A DNA stretch of 64,000 nt, taken from the NCBI RefSeq assembly GCF_945915845.1, contig NZ_CAMEFX010000008.1:1-64000 (forward strand), given 5' to 3'. Under the pieces are notes generated by a model. It saw only the letters and a list, made by a program, of their open reading frames with translations, made no database searches and was not told the DNA's origin. Origin of the DNA: an uncultured Actinobacillus sp. (lineage in GTDB: Bacteria > Pseudomonadota > Gammaproteobacteria > Enterobacterales > Pasteurellaceae). Within the stretch, counting starts at the first letter, position 1, and the number at the start of each line of letters is the position of its first letter. The position numbers and the translations under genes were made by a program. Below, one piece after another: positions 19,853 to 29,369 of the stretch.

Positions 19853-20509
19853 TTACATTAATGAATAGATCCCTAGCTGTTCAAGAAATGCCTGAACTTT
19901 CGCTCGTTCATTCAACCATAATTCAGGTTTTGTTGAAATAGAGGTTAGTCCCTGATGGCAGGATTTCTTAACTTCATTAATATTATATAAATAATATTCT
20001 AAAATATTTTTGTTTTGCGCATATTGCTCAATAAATGCATATCGAGCCTTGGATTTAGTTGAGTTATCAGCGGCAAGTTCGCTTATATAATAGGCATAAC
20101 CGTCTTGAATATCGTAGGTTTGTCCTCGCTCTTTGTCCTTACGCTTTGCTTCTTCAAAATCGTTACGCATATCCGATAATGCGAGGCTTAAGTTGTCGCA
20201 ATAACTCCTTAGCTCTTTGAGTGTCTTTTTAAATTCGGGGCTATTTAGTTCTTGTCGGTAACTTTCTAATTGTTGCTGTTTACTTTGGCGGCCAGCCTCC
20301 ATTAACTCGTTGTAAGAATTAGGATTACCCGTAATTGCGCCAAGCTGATCTTTTAATTGTTGTTCGCTCTGCTGTAAAACATCAAGCATCATACGTTCTT
20401 GTGGAGTTGCATTGGACATATCAACTTCAACTTGTTGTCCAAACATACTCACTGTTTCAGCATTAGCTATTGTTGTAACAAAAAGTAATGTAGAGAAAAG
20501 TTTTTTCAT
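19853..20509 (-). CDS. Secreted (periplasmic) protein of unknown function
   Basis: 218 residues from ATG 20509, chosen because AGGAAG lies correctly upstream and the protein then starts with a classical signal peptide (MKKLFSTLLFVTTIANA, cleavage expected before ET). The mature part is rich in Gln, Glu and Lys, mostly helical, with two Cys that could pair. I recognise no family. It starts 72 bases after the next secreted-protein gene; the two signal peptides are nearly the same (MKKLxxTLxFxxTxxNA), suggesting a duplicated or co-exported pair under one promoter. Confidence 0.78.
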   Translation of the reverse strand: MKKLFSTLLFVTTIANAETVSMFGQQVEVDMSNATPQERMMLDVLQQSEQQLKDQLGAITGNPNSYNELMEAGRQSKQQQLESYRQELNSPEFKKTLKELRSYCDNLSLALSDMRNDFEEAKRKDKERGQTYDIQDGYAYYISELAADNSTKSKARYAFIEQYAQNKNILEYYLYNINEVKKSCHQGLTSISTKPELWLNERAKVQAFLEQLGIYSLM

Positions 20510-20581
20510 CTTTAACTTCCTAGCTCTCAATTTATTTGGGGTAAAATGATGTGTTTGTTGTACGACGCTGAAATGACGGCT

Positions 20582-21046
20582 TTATAACCCTTGATCTTCC
20601 GTATCGACATATTCAAACAAAATTTTATCTTGTAACCCATTCATACATTGATAATCCCAGAGTTGTTTGAACTGTGCTTTTGGTAATAATACGCCATTAT
20701 AAGTAAAAATCAGCGACTTAGCTTCATCAGCCATGCGAAGTACCATCTTTGTTGCTTGTTTAGCTTCTTCTGCGCTCATTTTTAAAGAGTGCATAAATGA
20801 CGCAACCATATTCATTTTAAATTCTGTACTATGAAGCTGTTTACTAAATGCTTCGGGCGTTTTTGTCATTTTAGCAAGTTGATAAATGCCATCTAAATCT
20901 TTGTATGCCTGATTACAATATTCAGAATAGTGACTATCTACTTCTTCTTTCGGAATGTCAGGATGATTACTTAACCATTCATAAAATGAGGTTTGGGCAT
21001 TTACCGTTGTTGAAATGAAAAATAATGTAGCTAGAAGTTTTTTCAT
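20582..21046 (-). CDS. Small secreted protein, likely phase-variable
   Basis: 154 residues from ATG 21046: signal peptide MKKLLATLFFISTTVNA, cleavage expected before QT, then a mostly helical domain with two Cys (SEYCNQAYK and DYQCMNGLQ). The start is supported by AAGAAGG upstream; an open frame continues upstream through the C-tract but has no signal peptide. The key feature is the promoter: a C16 tract separates its -35 and -10 boxes, so on/off or graded switching of this gene, and of 19853-20509 if co-transcribed, is expected. Function unknown. Confidence 0.78.
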   Translation of the reverse strand: MKKLLATLFFISTTVNAQTSFYEWLSNHPDIPKEEVDSHYSEYCNQAYKDLDGIYQLAKMTKTPEAFSKQLHSTEFKMNMVASFMHSLKMSAEEAKQATKMVLRMADEAKSLIFTYNGVLLPKAQFKQLWDYQCMNGLQDKILFEYVDTEDQGL

Positions 21047-21094
21047 AGACTGCCTTCTTATTTGTGTCTTGAAGTGAAAGGATTTAATTGTTGA

Positions 21095-21127
21095 ATTGTA
21101 ATTCGGGGGGGGGGGGGGGGATGTCAA
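21095..21127 (-). promoter_or_regulatory. Promoter with a 16-base homopolymer in its spacer (phase-variable)
   Basis: On the minus strand: TTGACA (21122-21127, perfect -35), then T, C16, GAAT, then TACAAT (21095-21100, five of six for -10). The spacer is 21 bases; 17 is best for sigma-70, which would need C12. The expected transcript start is about 40 bases before ATG 21046. Confidence 0.82.
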
Positions 21128-21257
21128 GCGGAACGAGATATTTTTCTTTATAAATAAATAGATTAAGGGAATTTTAGCCTTGTTATAGTTACACAAAATG
21201 AACATTGAATATGTCGAACTGCACATTTTGTGTAACTGAATATTCGCATGTAAAAAA

Positions 21258-22805
21258 CTAAAAATCCAAATCCAACCCAATTTCAATCAGCATTTTTTGT
21301 TCCGCGCGTAAGTCATTGAGAACCAATGGATTGTGGGCAAGATATTGATTGTCAAAGTGTAGTTGCCATAAAGTGCGGTCAGTTTTGAGTGTGATTTGTT
21401 CGCACACTTCTGTTGCTTGGCGAGATTTATTTAACAGCACCGCAAGGCGTAATACTCGAATTAAGGTTTGTACATCTTGCGGTGTGTAACGTGCAAATTG
21501 CCCAACTTCGTCCATATTGAATGGGTTAATATGATGGCGCACTAGGGTAGCTAATAGGCGTTGTTGTTCTTTGTCAAAGCCCGGTAATTCCATATTGGAT
21601 AAAATATAGGCAGAGTGGCGTTGTACGTTTTTATGGTTAATGACAATCCCGACTTCATGCAACAAAGCCGCCCAAAGTAGGATCTCTTCCATTTCTTCTT
21701 CAAATTCATCGGCTTGCCAGTCATGAATTTGTTGTGCCAAACGTACCGCACTTTTACACACCCGTTCCGCTTGCGCGCGATCAATATTAAATTGCTCAGC
21801 CAAGCCTTCAGCGGTTCGCTGGCGAATATTCATTACTTGAAAGTTTTTATCTAAATCATACATCACGCCTTCGCGTAATGCGCCATCAGAATAACGCATT
21901 TGAGCAATATTAAATGTATCAAAAACAGCACTTAAAATGGCCAGTCCCGGTACAAAAACATCGGCGCGTTCATCATTTAAACCGGGTATTTTGAGGGCAT
22001 CAAAATGGCTGAATTTTAACGTACGTTCAATCAGAAAATCTAAGCGACCTGCCGTAATAATGCCATCGGGGTCAAGGGTGGCGGCAATGACTTGATGAAC
22101 GGTTTTAATTGTGCCTGAAGATCCGAGAACATATTCCCAGCCTAAATCTTTATATACTGATGCAAGGTCAGTTATACGGCTCAATGCGGTTTGATAGGCC
22201 TCTTCAAAATGTTGTGGTGAAATTTCACCATGAGGGAAAAATTGTTTAGCGAAACTCACACAGCCCATATTACGGCTATTAGCGATAATTGGCTCAAAAT
22301 TATCGCCAATAATCATTTCCGTTGAACCTCCCCCAATATCAATCACAAATTTTCGACCGCTTTCAGGTTGGGTATGTGAAACGCCGGCGTAGATCATTTT
22401 CGCTTCGGTTTCCCCTGCAATGATATTAATCGGGTAAGGAAAAACCGCCTGTGCTTGACGTAAAAATTCGTCATTATTCACCGCACTTCGTAGCGTATAA
22501 GTGCCGACTACGCTGACATTTTCCGCTTTAAAGCCCTGCAAACGCTCGCCAAATAGGGCGAGACAGTTAACGCCGCGTGTAATAGCGTCTTGATCCAGTA
22601 CATTGTTTTCATCCAAGCCCTTTGCCAGTTGTACCTTTTGCTTCAAACGAGACAAAATTTGAATGGAGCCGTTAACAATGCGTGCCACGATCATATGGAA
22701 GCTGTTAGAGCCTAAATCAATTGCCGCAATTTCGCGCACCGTGGGTTCATTTTGAATCGAAAGTGCGGTGGCTTTTTGAATTAAATTTTCGTTATTCATA
22801 ATCAT
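21258..22805 (-). CDS. ppx: Exopolyphosphatase (Ppx/GppA family)
   Basis: 515 residues. The family removes terminal phosphate from polyphosphate and/or converts pppGpp to ppGpp. Motifs: AAIDLGSNSFHMIVAR (ASKHA phosphate-1), GETEAKMIYAG, VIDIGGGSTEMIIG (phosphate-2) and a C-terminal HD-like region with LLHEVGIVINH and HSAYILSNMELPG. ATG 22805 is preferred because AGGA lies five bases before it; 22799 is possible. It begins eight bases after tamB ends, so tamA-tamB-ppx is one transcription unit. GppA activity cannot be excluded. Confidence 0.9.
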   Translation of the reverse strand: MIMNNENLIQKATALSIQNEPTVREIAAIDLGSNSFHMIVARIVNGSIQILSRLKQKVQLAKGLDENNVLDQDAITRGVNCLALFGERLQGFKAENVSVVGTYTLRSAVNNDEFLRQAQAVFPYPINIIAGETEAKMIYAGVSHTQPESGRKFVIDIGGGSTEMIIGDNFEPIIANSRNMGCVSFAKQFFPHGEISPQHFEEAYQTALSRITDLASVYKDLGWEYVLGSSGTIKTVHQVIAATLDPDGIITAGRLDFLIERTLKFSHFDALKIPGLNDERADVFVPGLAILSAVFDTFNIAQMRYSDGALREGVMYDLDKNFQVMNIRQRTAEGLAEQFNIDRAQAERVCKSAVRLAQQIHDWQADEFEEEMEEILLWAALLHEVGIVINHKNVQRHSAYILSNMELPGFDKEQQRLLATLVRHHINPFNMDEVGQFARYTPQDVQTLIRVLRLAVLLNKSRQATEVCEQITLKTDRTLWQLHFDNQYLAHNPLVLNDLRAEQKMLIEIGLDLDF

Positions 22806-22812
22806 CAAAATC

Positions 22813-25800
22813 CTAAAATTCAAATTGATAAATGACATCAAATGTTTGGTTGGTGCTTGATACGGATTGCAAGAATAGCTGTGGTAACAAGCGATAGCGT
22901 AGGGTAATTTCGGCTAAACCATCAAATAATCCTACGCCGTATTTAATTTGTAAATCTTTGGTGAGATTGCCGCTGACAACCACTTTTGAGCTGTCCCCAA
23001 CGCCTGCGGTGCCAAGGTTTAAATTGGATATTCCAAAGACTTCACCAATTTTGCCCACGGCTTTACCGCTTTTGGCTAATCCCATGCCCAGTAAGGCAGC
23101 CCCCACTGAACCGCCAGATCCTGCTTCACCGCTGTTTTCAAGGGAACGCCCTGTTAACAGATAAGATAAGGCTTGATCCTGCGGCAAGCTAGGCTCTGAA
23201 AAAACGGTAACATCAGGGCTTTCCGCTAAGCCAATCACTTTCACCCCAGCCAGCACCTTGCTATCTTCCATGGCTTCAGGATTACGAATGGCTTCAATGT
23301 TCAGCATTGGCTGTGACGGAATACCGGAAAACGTCACTTGCCCTTTACGAATTAAGAGATCCTGTCCAAAAGAGGCGTAGCGTCCCTGTTTTAAGTCAAT
23401 GCCGCCATATAAGCCGAGTTTGCCTTTTTCCTGTTTGACCATTAAACGCCCTTGTAAATGGCTGTTAAGTCCATAGGCATTGACGCTCACATCGTCCCCG
23501 ATAGTAATCGTTAAATCCGATTTAATCGCCAAACCGTCTTTGCTTTCTGCGGGCAAAGGCAACATCGTCCGTTTGGTTTTTTTATCTAAAATCACTTCAT
23601 CACTGCTCACAGAAACCGCACTTTCAGGCAAACTTTCGATAGCAATGCGTCCCCAAGGAATATCTACTGCTCCGGTTAAGTCCAGTGATGAGGGGGTGGC
23701 TTTTATTTCTACATTCGGACTAATTTTAAGTTTTGCGATGTTAGGAATGTTCAAATAAAACTCTCTTGCTTTGGCATGTATACGGCTTCGCCAATCCTGA
23801 ATATCATGCCAGCTCATATCGCCATCCAAATCTAATCGACTCTCTTCGGTGATAATATGCCCGGTTAGCGTTGAGTGTGAACCATTAAAACCTAAACCTA
23901 ATTCACCGGAACGAATATCGAAAGGCAAGATTTTCATCGTGGCGTTGATATTACGGATGTGAAACGCGCCCTGTAACAGTGGTGCATTAAGATCGCCACT
24001 AAAATTCAAGTCAGTATGAATATCGCCCGAGAGACTTTCACCATTACCTAGCCACGGCTTGAATAAATTGAGATTTAGCCCAAATGTCTTAAATGAACCA
24101 CTCAGTTTGCGACGCTGTGCTAAATCGGCAATATTGACTTCTGTATTAATATTGCCTCGATTTTGTAATTGTATCATTCCCTTAGCATTAAGATTGTTAT
24201 CCGCAATTTGTATATCAAAAGATAACTTGGAAACATCAAGAGTGAGGGGGCGATAATCCAATTTTTGTGCCACTTGAAGATGATCACCATTGATTTTCAT
24301 CTCTAATTTTAATGGCTTATCCGCTGTCCAAGCTAATTTACCTTGGCTACTTAAATATCCTTTACCCCATTCATTTTCCGTTAATTTATTGGCTAGATTG
24401 AGATCGAATCTTTTTAAATTAAAGGCAATTTCGCCGTTTTTACCAACATAAAAGGCTTGAGGAAAGCAAAGTTCAATATCCGGGTTATTCCAACAATGGG
24501 CAGAAATCGTTGCAGTTTCAGTTTTGTTGTCATAAGACAGATTAAATCGATTGCTTTTTAGCTCTCCTAGCGGAGAATTTGCCGCTATTGGGTTTATCAC
24601 ACCGTTCCACTGTTGCGAAGTGCGGTCAAAATTTCCTGCAAAATCAATATTCGCCGCCACAGGTTTACCTTGCGAACGTAATTGTATTGTATGATTTTTT
24701 TCATTGCCACTCACGTTTAATGACGCGGTGTCGAATTGAATATTTTCGCCGTAGCGTAAATCTTGCAACGCCACATTGAGATGACCTTGAGTTTGTGTTT
24801 CTGAGGTAATTTTGCCCGAGGCGTTTATTTTACCCAGACGAAAATCTAGGAAATGAATGTGATTTCCCACGAAATCTAAATCTAAATTCGGTTTGCTAAT
24901 TTCCCCTGAAATCAGTAATTTGCCTTTCAATGCTGCAGATAAGTTTGGCAATAAACCTTGTAAATTCGGGGCATTAATATTTAGTTCAAAATTTGATTTC
25001 TCATTGAGTATGCCATTGGCAGAAATTTTATTTTCGCCATAAACAAGTAACAAATTAGATACGTTCAATATTTCCTTTTGGCTTGTATTCACTTTCCCTT
25101 TTAAAGTAAAGGGGTGATTACTAATGGTACCGTGTAAATCCAGCATAGGTTGTTCTACTTGCCAAAATTTTGAATTTGCTGAACCATTAGAAATAAATTT
25201 GCCGGAAAGCACCGCTGGAAAGCCTTTGGTATAAAAATATTCGCCGACATGAGCCTGATAAAGCTCACCTGCAGTTTGCCATTCTGCCCCATCAATCCAG
25301 TTGACTTTCCCTGTTATATCAACACTGCCTTTTAATGCCTCAATATGGAGCTTTTCAACATCGACTTCGTAGATCTTTCCTTGTGCGACCAAATCCACTT
25401 TACTCCGTTGCGGAACCCACATTCCCTCAGCTTCGCCTTGTAGCATGATGCGATAATCCAATAGATTACCGCTAATATCCGCATTAAGATTGCTGACTTT
25501 GAGCGGATCATCTTTGATAAACGTATATTGGGCGCGCTGACTGGTTAATTTCAATTGCCACGGTAATTTTTCTTCGTTTAAGAATACTTCTCCTGTTAAT
25601 TCAGCATTCACTTCACCGCGCATTTTAATTGAAAGTGCGGTGTTTTTTTTCAGCGATCCGGAAATGGCAACGTTTCCTTGTGTTTTCGCCCAGAGCAATT
25701 CACTATTATCGTCGGATTTAATTGGTTCAATTGTGGTATTAAACTGTAACGCAACAGGCATATCGCCATTCAGTTGAATATTGCCTTTGCCCTCAACCTT

Positions 25801-26676
25801 TCCAAGTGAGCTATTTAGGTGGAAAGTCTCCAAGGAAAAAAGATGATCCCTTAGGGTTGCCTGTATCTGCGCACTGGATAAGGTTGTTTTTTGCTGTAGT
25901 TTATCTCCTACAAAGAAGCGATAAGCGACATCTTGGATCTGCAAATCCGCTAGATGCAGATCAAAAGGGGTAGGAATTTCAGCAATATTTCCTAAAATTG
26001 CGGGGGTAAGTGCTTGCTCAATGGCGGCCCAATCAATCGGTTTGGCATGCTTTTCTGCTTCAAGTTTCTGTTGTTCGAGATCCTGTTGCCATTGTTCAAA
26101 TTGAGCTTGTGTCCAATGTTTTTCAATATGAATTCCCTTAACTAACGTAGGCGCAAGCGTTAAACCATGAACGTAACTAAAATTCACCGCACTTTGAACG
26201 TGGTTAAGGCTGATCTGTTGTTGTTCAGACTTTATTTGAGCTTGTTGAAGAGTCAGATTTTTCAGACAAATTTCAGCTTGTAATAAACAATTAAAATCAA
26301 TTTGCGCTTGAATTTTCGTCAAATTGATTTCCATCCCATCGTGGATAAATTTGACATTTTGTAGGCTTAATCCGTTTTGTAGGCTGCCCTGAATTTGCCC
26401 AAAGCTCAAGTTTTCAGATGAGTAATCCGCCAGTTCCAACGCCCATTTTGTACCTTTTTCAGTACCTAAAATAGCAGCAAGGCTAACTAGGATGAATGTA
26501 AGGAATAGTGTGATTATTGTCAAAGTGCGGCGAAAAAATCGGCGTTTTTTTTGTGGGGGCGCAGGATGGGTATCCGATGAAATAGCAGCATCTTCTATCG
26601 CATTTTTTTCAACCGCACTTTTTTCTCTCGCGCTTTTTTCTGTTTCCAAGGGTTGGCTTTTATTGTTTACGTTCAC
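22813..26676 (-). CDS. tamB: Translocation and assembly module protein TamB
   Basis: 1287 residues, the usual size. It is a bridge-like inner-membrane-anchored protein working with TamA in outer-membrane assembly and lipid transport. Seen: a charged cytoplasmic N-terminus, one membrane anchor at about residues 48-70 (ITLFLTFILVSLAAILG), a very long beta-rich repetitive middle, and the conserved DUF490 C-terminus ending in VIYQFEF. Starts nine bases after tamA. Several uptake sequences lie inside. Confidence 0.93.
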   Translation of the reverse strand: MNVNNKSQPLETEKSAREKSAVEKNAIEDAAISSDTHPAPPQKKRRFFRRTLTIITLFLTFILVSLAAILGTEKGTKWALELADYSSENLSFGQIQGSLQNGLSLQNVKFIHDGMEINLTKIQAQIDFNCLLQAEICLKNLTLQQAQIKSEQQQISLNHVQSAVNFSYVHGLTLAPTLVKGIHIEKHWTQAQFEQWQQDLEQQKLEAEKHAKPIDWAAIEQALTPAILGNIAEIPTPFDLHLADLQIQDVAYRFFVGDKLQQKTTLSSAQIQATLRDHLFSLETFHLNSSLGKVEGKGNIQLNGDMPVALQFNTTIEPIKSDDNSELLWAKTQGNVAISGSLKKNTALSIKMRGEVNAELTGEVFLNEEKLPWQLKLTSQRAQYTFIKDDPLKVSNLNADISGNLLDYRIMLQGEAEGMWVPQRSKVDLVAQGKIYEVDVEKLHIEALKGSVDITGKVNWIDGAEWQTAGELYQAHVGEYFYTKGFPAVLSGKFISNGSANSKFWQVEQPMLDLHGTISNHPFTLKGKVNTSQKEILNVSNLLLVYGENKISANGILNEKSNFELNINAPNLQGLLPNLSAALKGKLLISGEISKPNLDLDFVGNHIHFLDFRLGKINASGKITSETQTQGHLNVALQDLRYGENIQFDTASLNVSGNEKNHTIQLRSQGKPVAANIDFAGNFDRTSQQWNGVINPIAANSPLGELKSNRFNLSYDNKTETATISAHCWNNPDIELCFPQAFYVGKNGEIAFNLKRFDLNLANKLTENEWGKGYLSSQGKLAWTADKPLKLEMKINGDHLQVAQKLDYRPLTLDVSKLSFDIQIADNNLNAKGMIQLQNRGNINTEVNIADLAQRRKLSGSFKTFGLNLNLFKPWLGNGESLSGDIHTDLNFSGDLNAPLLQGAFHIRNINATMKILPFDIRSGELGLGFNGSHSTLTGHIITEESRLDLDGDMSWHDIQDWRSRIHAKAREFYLNIPNIAKLKISPNVEIKATPSSLDLTGAVDIPWGRIAIESLPESAVSVSSDEVILDKKTKRTMLPLPAESKDGLAIKSDLTITIGDDVSVNAYGLNSHLQGRLMVKQEKGKLGLYGGIDLKQGRYASFGQDLLIRKGQVTFSGIPSQPMLNIEAIRNPEAMEDSKVLAGVKVIGLAESPDVTVFSEPSLPQDQALSYLLTGRSLENSGEAGSGGSVGAALLGMGLAKSGKAVGKIGEVFGISNLNLGTAGVGDSSKVVVSGNLTKDLQIKYGVGLFDGLAEITLRYRLLPQLFLQSVSSTNQTFDVIYQFEF

Positions 26677-26685
26677 GTTATTACC

Positions 26686-28650
26686 CTAAAGTTCTGTTCC
26701 TAAGCCAATGTAAAATTGGATATTTTTACTCTTGTCTTTATCGCGAATAGGCGTGGCAAGATCGAATTTAATCGCACCTACAGGTGACGCCCAGCGTACG
26801 CCCATGCCAGCACCGTAACGCAATTCATTGGTTTTAAATTGATTTGCTGCCATTCCCGTATCAAAAAAGGTTGCAAGCCACCAGTCGTCTATCATTTGAT
26901 ATTGATATTCTACTGTTGCTGAAGCTAAACGCGATGCACCTAATAATTTTCCATTTTTATCTTTTGGGGCGATTTTTTTATAGCCGTAACCGCGTACACT
27001 GCGATCACCGCCGGCAAAGAAGCGTAACGCCGGTGGTATTCGGTTGAATTCACTGGTATGCAAATAGCCGAATTCACCGCGAGTCAGAAGACGGTGATTG
27101 TTGGCAAGGCGTTTGACCCAACCGCCGCTGGCGCGGAAACGATAGAAATCGACATCTGAAGTGAAAAATTTACGTCCAATATCGACAGTAAAACTGAGTG
27201 TGTCTGCACGATCAGGGAATGAGCCACCACGCATACGTGAACGCGTGACGGTCGCTGTTGGATAAAGCAGCCAAGTGTTTTCGTTAAAATCTGCTTGCGT
27301 AAATTTGTCGTAGCGCAAACGTACGCCGGCAGAATATTGCCAACCTGTTGGGTTATTCCAATAACGTAATGCTGCCGCGGTAGAGGCGGTAGATTGAGTA
27401 TCTGTACTGCTATCATTTTCTTTTTCAAAACCGAGCGCGTATTCATAGTAATAATTCAGCGGGTTTTTAAGCAGTGGCATTTTATAGGTTGCTTCAAAGG
27501 TTTGTTTGGGCGCGGATAAATACAAATCTGAACGAACGCTGTGTCCTCGGCTGTTTATCCAAGGGCGTATCCAACCGATTCTTCCATGTACACCAGAATC
27601 TGTGGAATAACCTGCCCCCAGTTCCATGCTGTTTTTCTTTTTGGGATACATCAATACATCTAAATCGACTAATTTGCTTGTGTTGTTTAATACGGGTTTA
27701 ACCATCACTGATTGAAACCAGCCGGAAGACGAATAATCGCTGGTCATCTCAGAAATATTTTGAATTAAATAGGGATCACCGGATTTAATTTTTAGAATAT
27801 TACGCAGATAATCATCGCGAATTTGCGCGTGTTGGAAGTGGATGTTGCCGTAACGATAACGTTCGCCGCTGTTAAAAACCAAATGCCACCAACCTTGATA
27901 GGTTGAGGGCATGACTTGCAATTGATGAACCAAAAATTGTGCATCAAAATAACCGCGCTGTTGAGCTAATTTTTCTAAGGCATCTTTGTATTCATCATAG
28001 GTTTCGTGCTCAAGAATCATCCCTTGTTCAGGAACCAATTTACTGAGTTTTTGGAACTCAGGATCTTTGGCTGCTTCGCCCGTAATTTCAATATCGGTAC
28101 TTTCAATTTTTACGGGTTTACCAAGGTTAACTGTCGCTACTAAGGTGGGTTTCGGGCGTGTCGGCTGAAGCTCAAAGGTTACTTGGCTATCGTAATAACC
28201 AAATACGCGCAGAGCTTTGTCGATATTTTCTTTTACTAGACGTTGATTACGTTCGGACCCATCAAATTCATCGGGATCTATCGTGCTTAAGTAGAGATTG
28301 ACATTATTATTGAGTTTGCTTTGTGTAATGCCTTTGACGCGGATATTCACTTGAGGTTCAGGTGTTATATCTTGCGGTGAGGCTTTACCCAAAGTCGTGA
28401 TTTTATTGACCGCACTTTCAACAGTTTCATCCACCGTATCTATGCTGTTATAGAGAGTCTGAGCAGTATTTTTCAATGTTTCAACGGCTTTTTGGGGCAA
28501 AGATGGGGGTTCTTCGGCAGTCGAATTTTTCGCAACATGGTTTTCTGCAGTATTTGTTTCATTCGTTGTATTTGCCGTAGCAAAAGGCGAATAACTCCCC
28601 AAGATTGTCAGAGCTGTTGAAAATGTTAAAAAGCGCGTTAATGATTTCAT
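26686..28650 (-). CDS. tamA: Translocation and assembly module protein TamA (Omp85 family)
   Basis: 654 residues: signal peptide (cleavage after residue 26, FATA), an unusually long Thr/Glu-rich spacer of about 70 residues, three POTRA domains (about 100-310) and a 16-strand beta-barrel with the Omp85 motif FFAGGDRSVRGYGYK. The C-terminus FYIGLGTEL is a barrel-end signal. It lies in the outer membrane and partners TamB, encoded next. The first gene of tamA-tamB-ppx. Confidence 0.93.
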   Translation of the reverse strand: MKSLTRFLTFSTALTILGSYSPFATANTTNETNTAENHVAKNSTAEEPPSLPQKAVETLKNTAQTLYNSIDTVDETVESAVNKITTLGKASPQDITPEPQVNIRVKGITQSKLNNNVNLYLSTIDPDEFDGSERNQRLVKENIDKALRVFGYYDSQVTFELQPTRPKPTLVATVNLGKPVKIESTDIEITGEAAKDPEFQKLSKLVPEQGMILEHETYDEYKDALEKLAQQRGYFDAQFLVHQLQVMPSTYQGWWHLVFNSGERYRYGNIHFQHAQIRDDYLRNILKIKSGDPYLIQNISEMTSDYSSSGWFQSVMVKPVLNNTSKLVDLDVLMYPKKKNSMELGAGYSTDSGVHGRIGWIRPWINSRGHSVRSDLYLSAPKQTFEATYKMPLLKNPLNYYYEYALGFEKENDSSTDTQSTASTAAALRYWNNPTGWQYSAGVRLRYDKFTQADFNENTWLLYPTATVTRSRMRGGSFPDRADTLSFTVDIGRKFFTSDVDFYRFRASGGWVKRLANNHRLLTRGEFGYLHTSEFNRIPPALRFFAGGDRSVRGYGYKKIAPKDKNGKLLGASRLASATVEYQYQMIDDWWLATFFDTGMAANQFKTNELRYGAGMGVRWASPVGAIKFDLATPIRDKDKSKNIQFYIGLGTEL

Positions 28651-28723
28651 TAATCTTACTCAATAATAACCCTAAATTTCGGGCATTTTATCACAGAAAA
28701 CCGCCCCTAGATTGAGAGAATTT

Positions 28724-29353
28724 TTAAGATCCTTTTTGTTCCAAATACAACACCGTGGCGGCAACACGAGAATGAACGTTAAGTTTGCGTAATAAATTGC
28801 GGATATGGACTTTGACGGTTTCTTCGGAAATAAATAATTTACCTGCAATTTGTTTATTCGACAGTCCTGTCGCAATTAATTGCAACACACCCATTTCACG
28901 CTCAGTTAAAGAATCGAGTGGATTTTGAGAAGAATGGCGTTCAAGCAATAGGTTTCTTATACTTTCGCTTAATACTACTTCGCCATTCGCAATGAGTTTT
29001 AATTGAGAAAGTAAGACTTCAGGCTCGGTATCTTTTAATAAGTAGCCATCTGCACCCGCATCAATCAGGGCAAAAATATCATTTTTCGCATCAGAGACAG
29101 TTAAAATCACAATACGTGCATCAACACCTTCAGCTCGTAATGCTTTTAACGTATCTAAACCTGATAAGCCTTTCATATTGAGATCAAGAATAATGAGGTC
29201 AGGCTCTTCTTTTAATGCTAAGCTAATACCATCATTGCCATTTCCCACATCTCCAATCACTTCAAAGTGGGTATCTAATTCAACTAATTGTTTGATCCCT
29301 CTGCGCATGAGTGGGTGATCATCAATAAGTAATACTTTAATTTTATCGGTCAT
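28724..29353 (-). CDS. narP: Nitrate/nitrite response regulator NarP
   Basis: 209 residues. The N-terminal receiver domain has the acidic pocket IDDH and the phospho-acceptor Asp in LIILDLNMKGLSG, with Lys in YLLKD. The C-terminal LuxR-type HTH has LTEREMGVLQLIATGLSNKQIAGKL and VKVHIRNLLRKL. NarP with NarQ controls anaerobic respiration genes in Haemophilus. ATG 29353 follows a purine-rich stretch; the longer frame overlaps cyaA and lacks similarity. No sensor kinase gene is adjacent. NarL is the nearest alternative. Confidence 0.9.
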   Translation of the reverse strand: MTDKIKVLLIDDHPLMRRGIKQLVELDTHFEVIGDVGNGNDGISLALKEEPDLIILDLNMKGLSGLDTLKALRAEGVDARIVILTVSDAKNDIFALIDAGADGYLLKDTEPEVLLSQLKLIANGEVVLSESIRNLLLERHSSQNPLDSLTEREMGVLQLIATGLSNKQIAGKLFISEETVKVHIRNLLRKLNVHSRVAATVLYLEQKGS

Positions 29354-29369
29354 AATTAATTTCCTATTA

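Noticed and set aside
21047..21286. Upstream extension of the secreted-protein frame through the C-tract
   Set aside because: It would remove the signal peptide from the N-terminus and would be translated from upstream of the promoter boxes; the internal ATG has a good ribosome-binding site.
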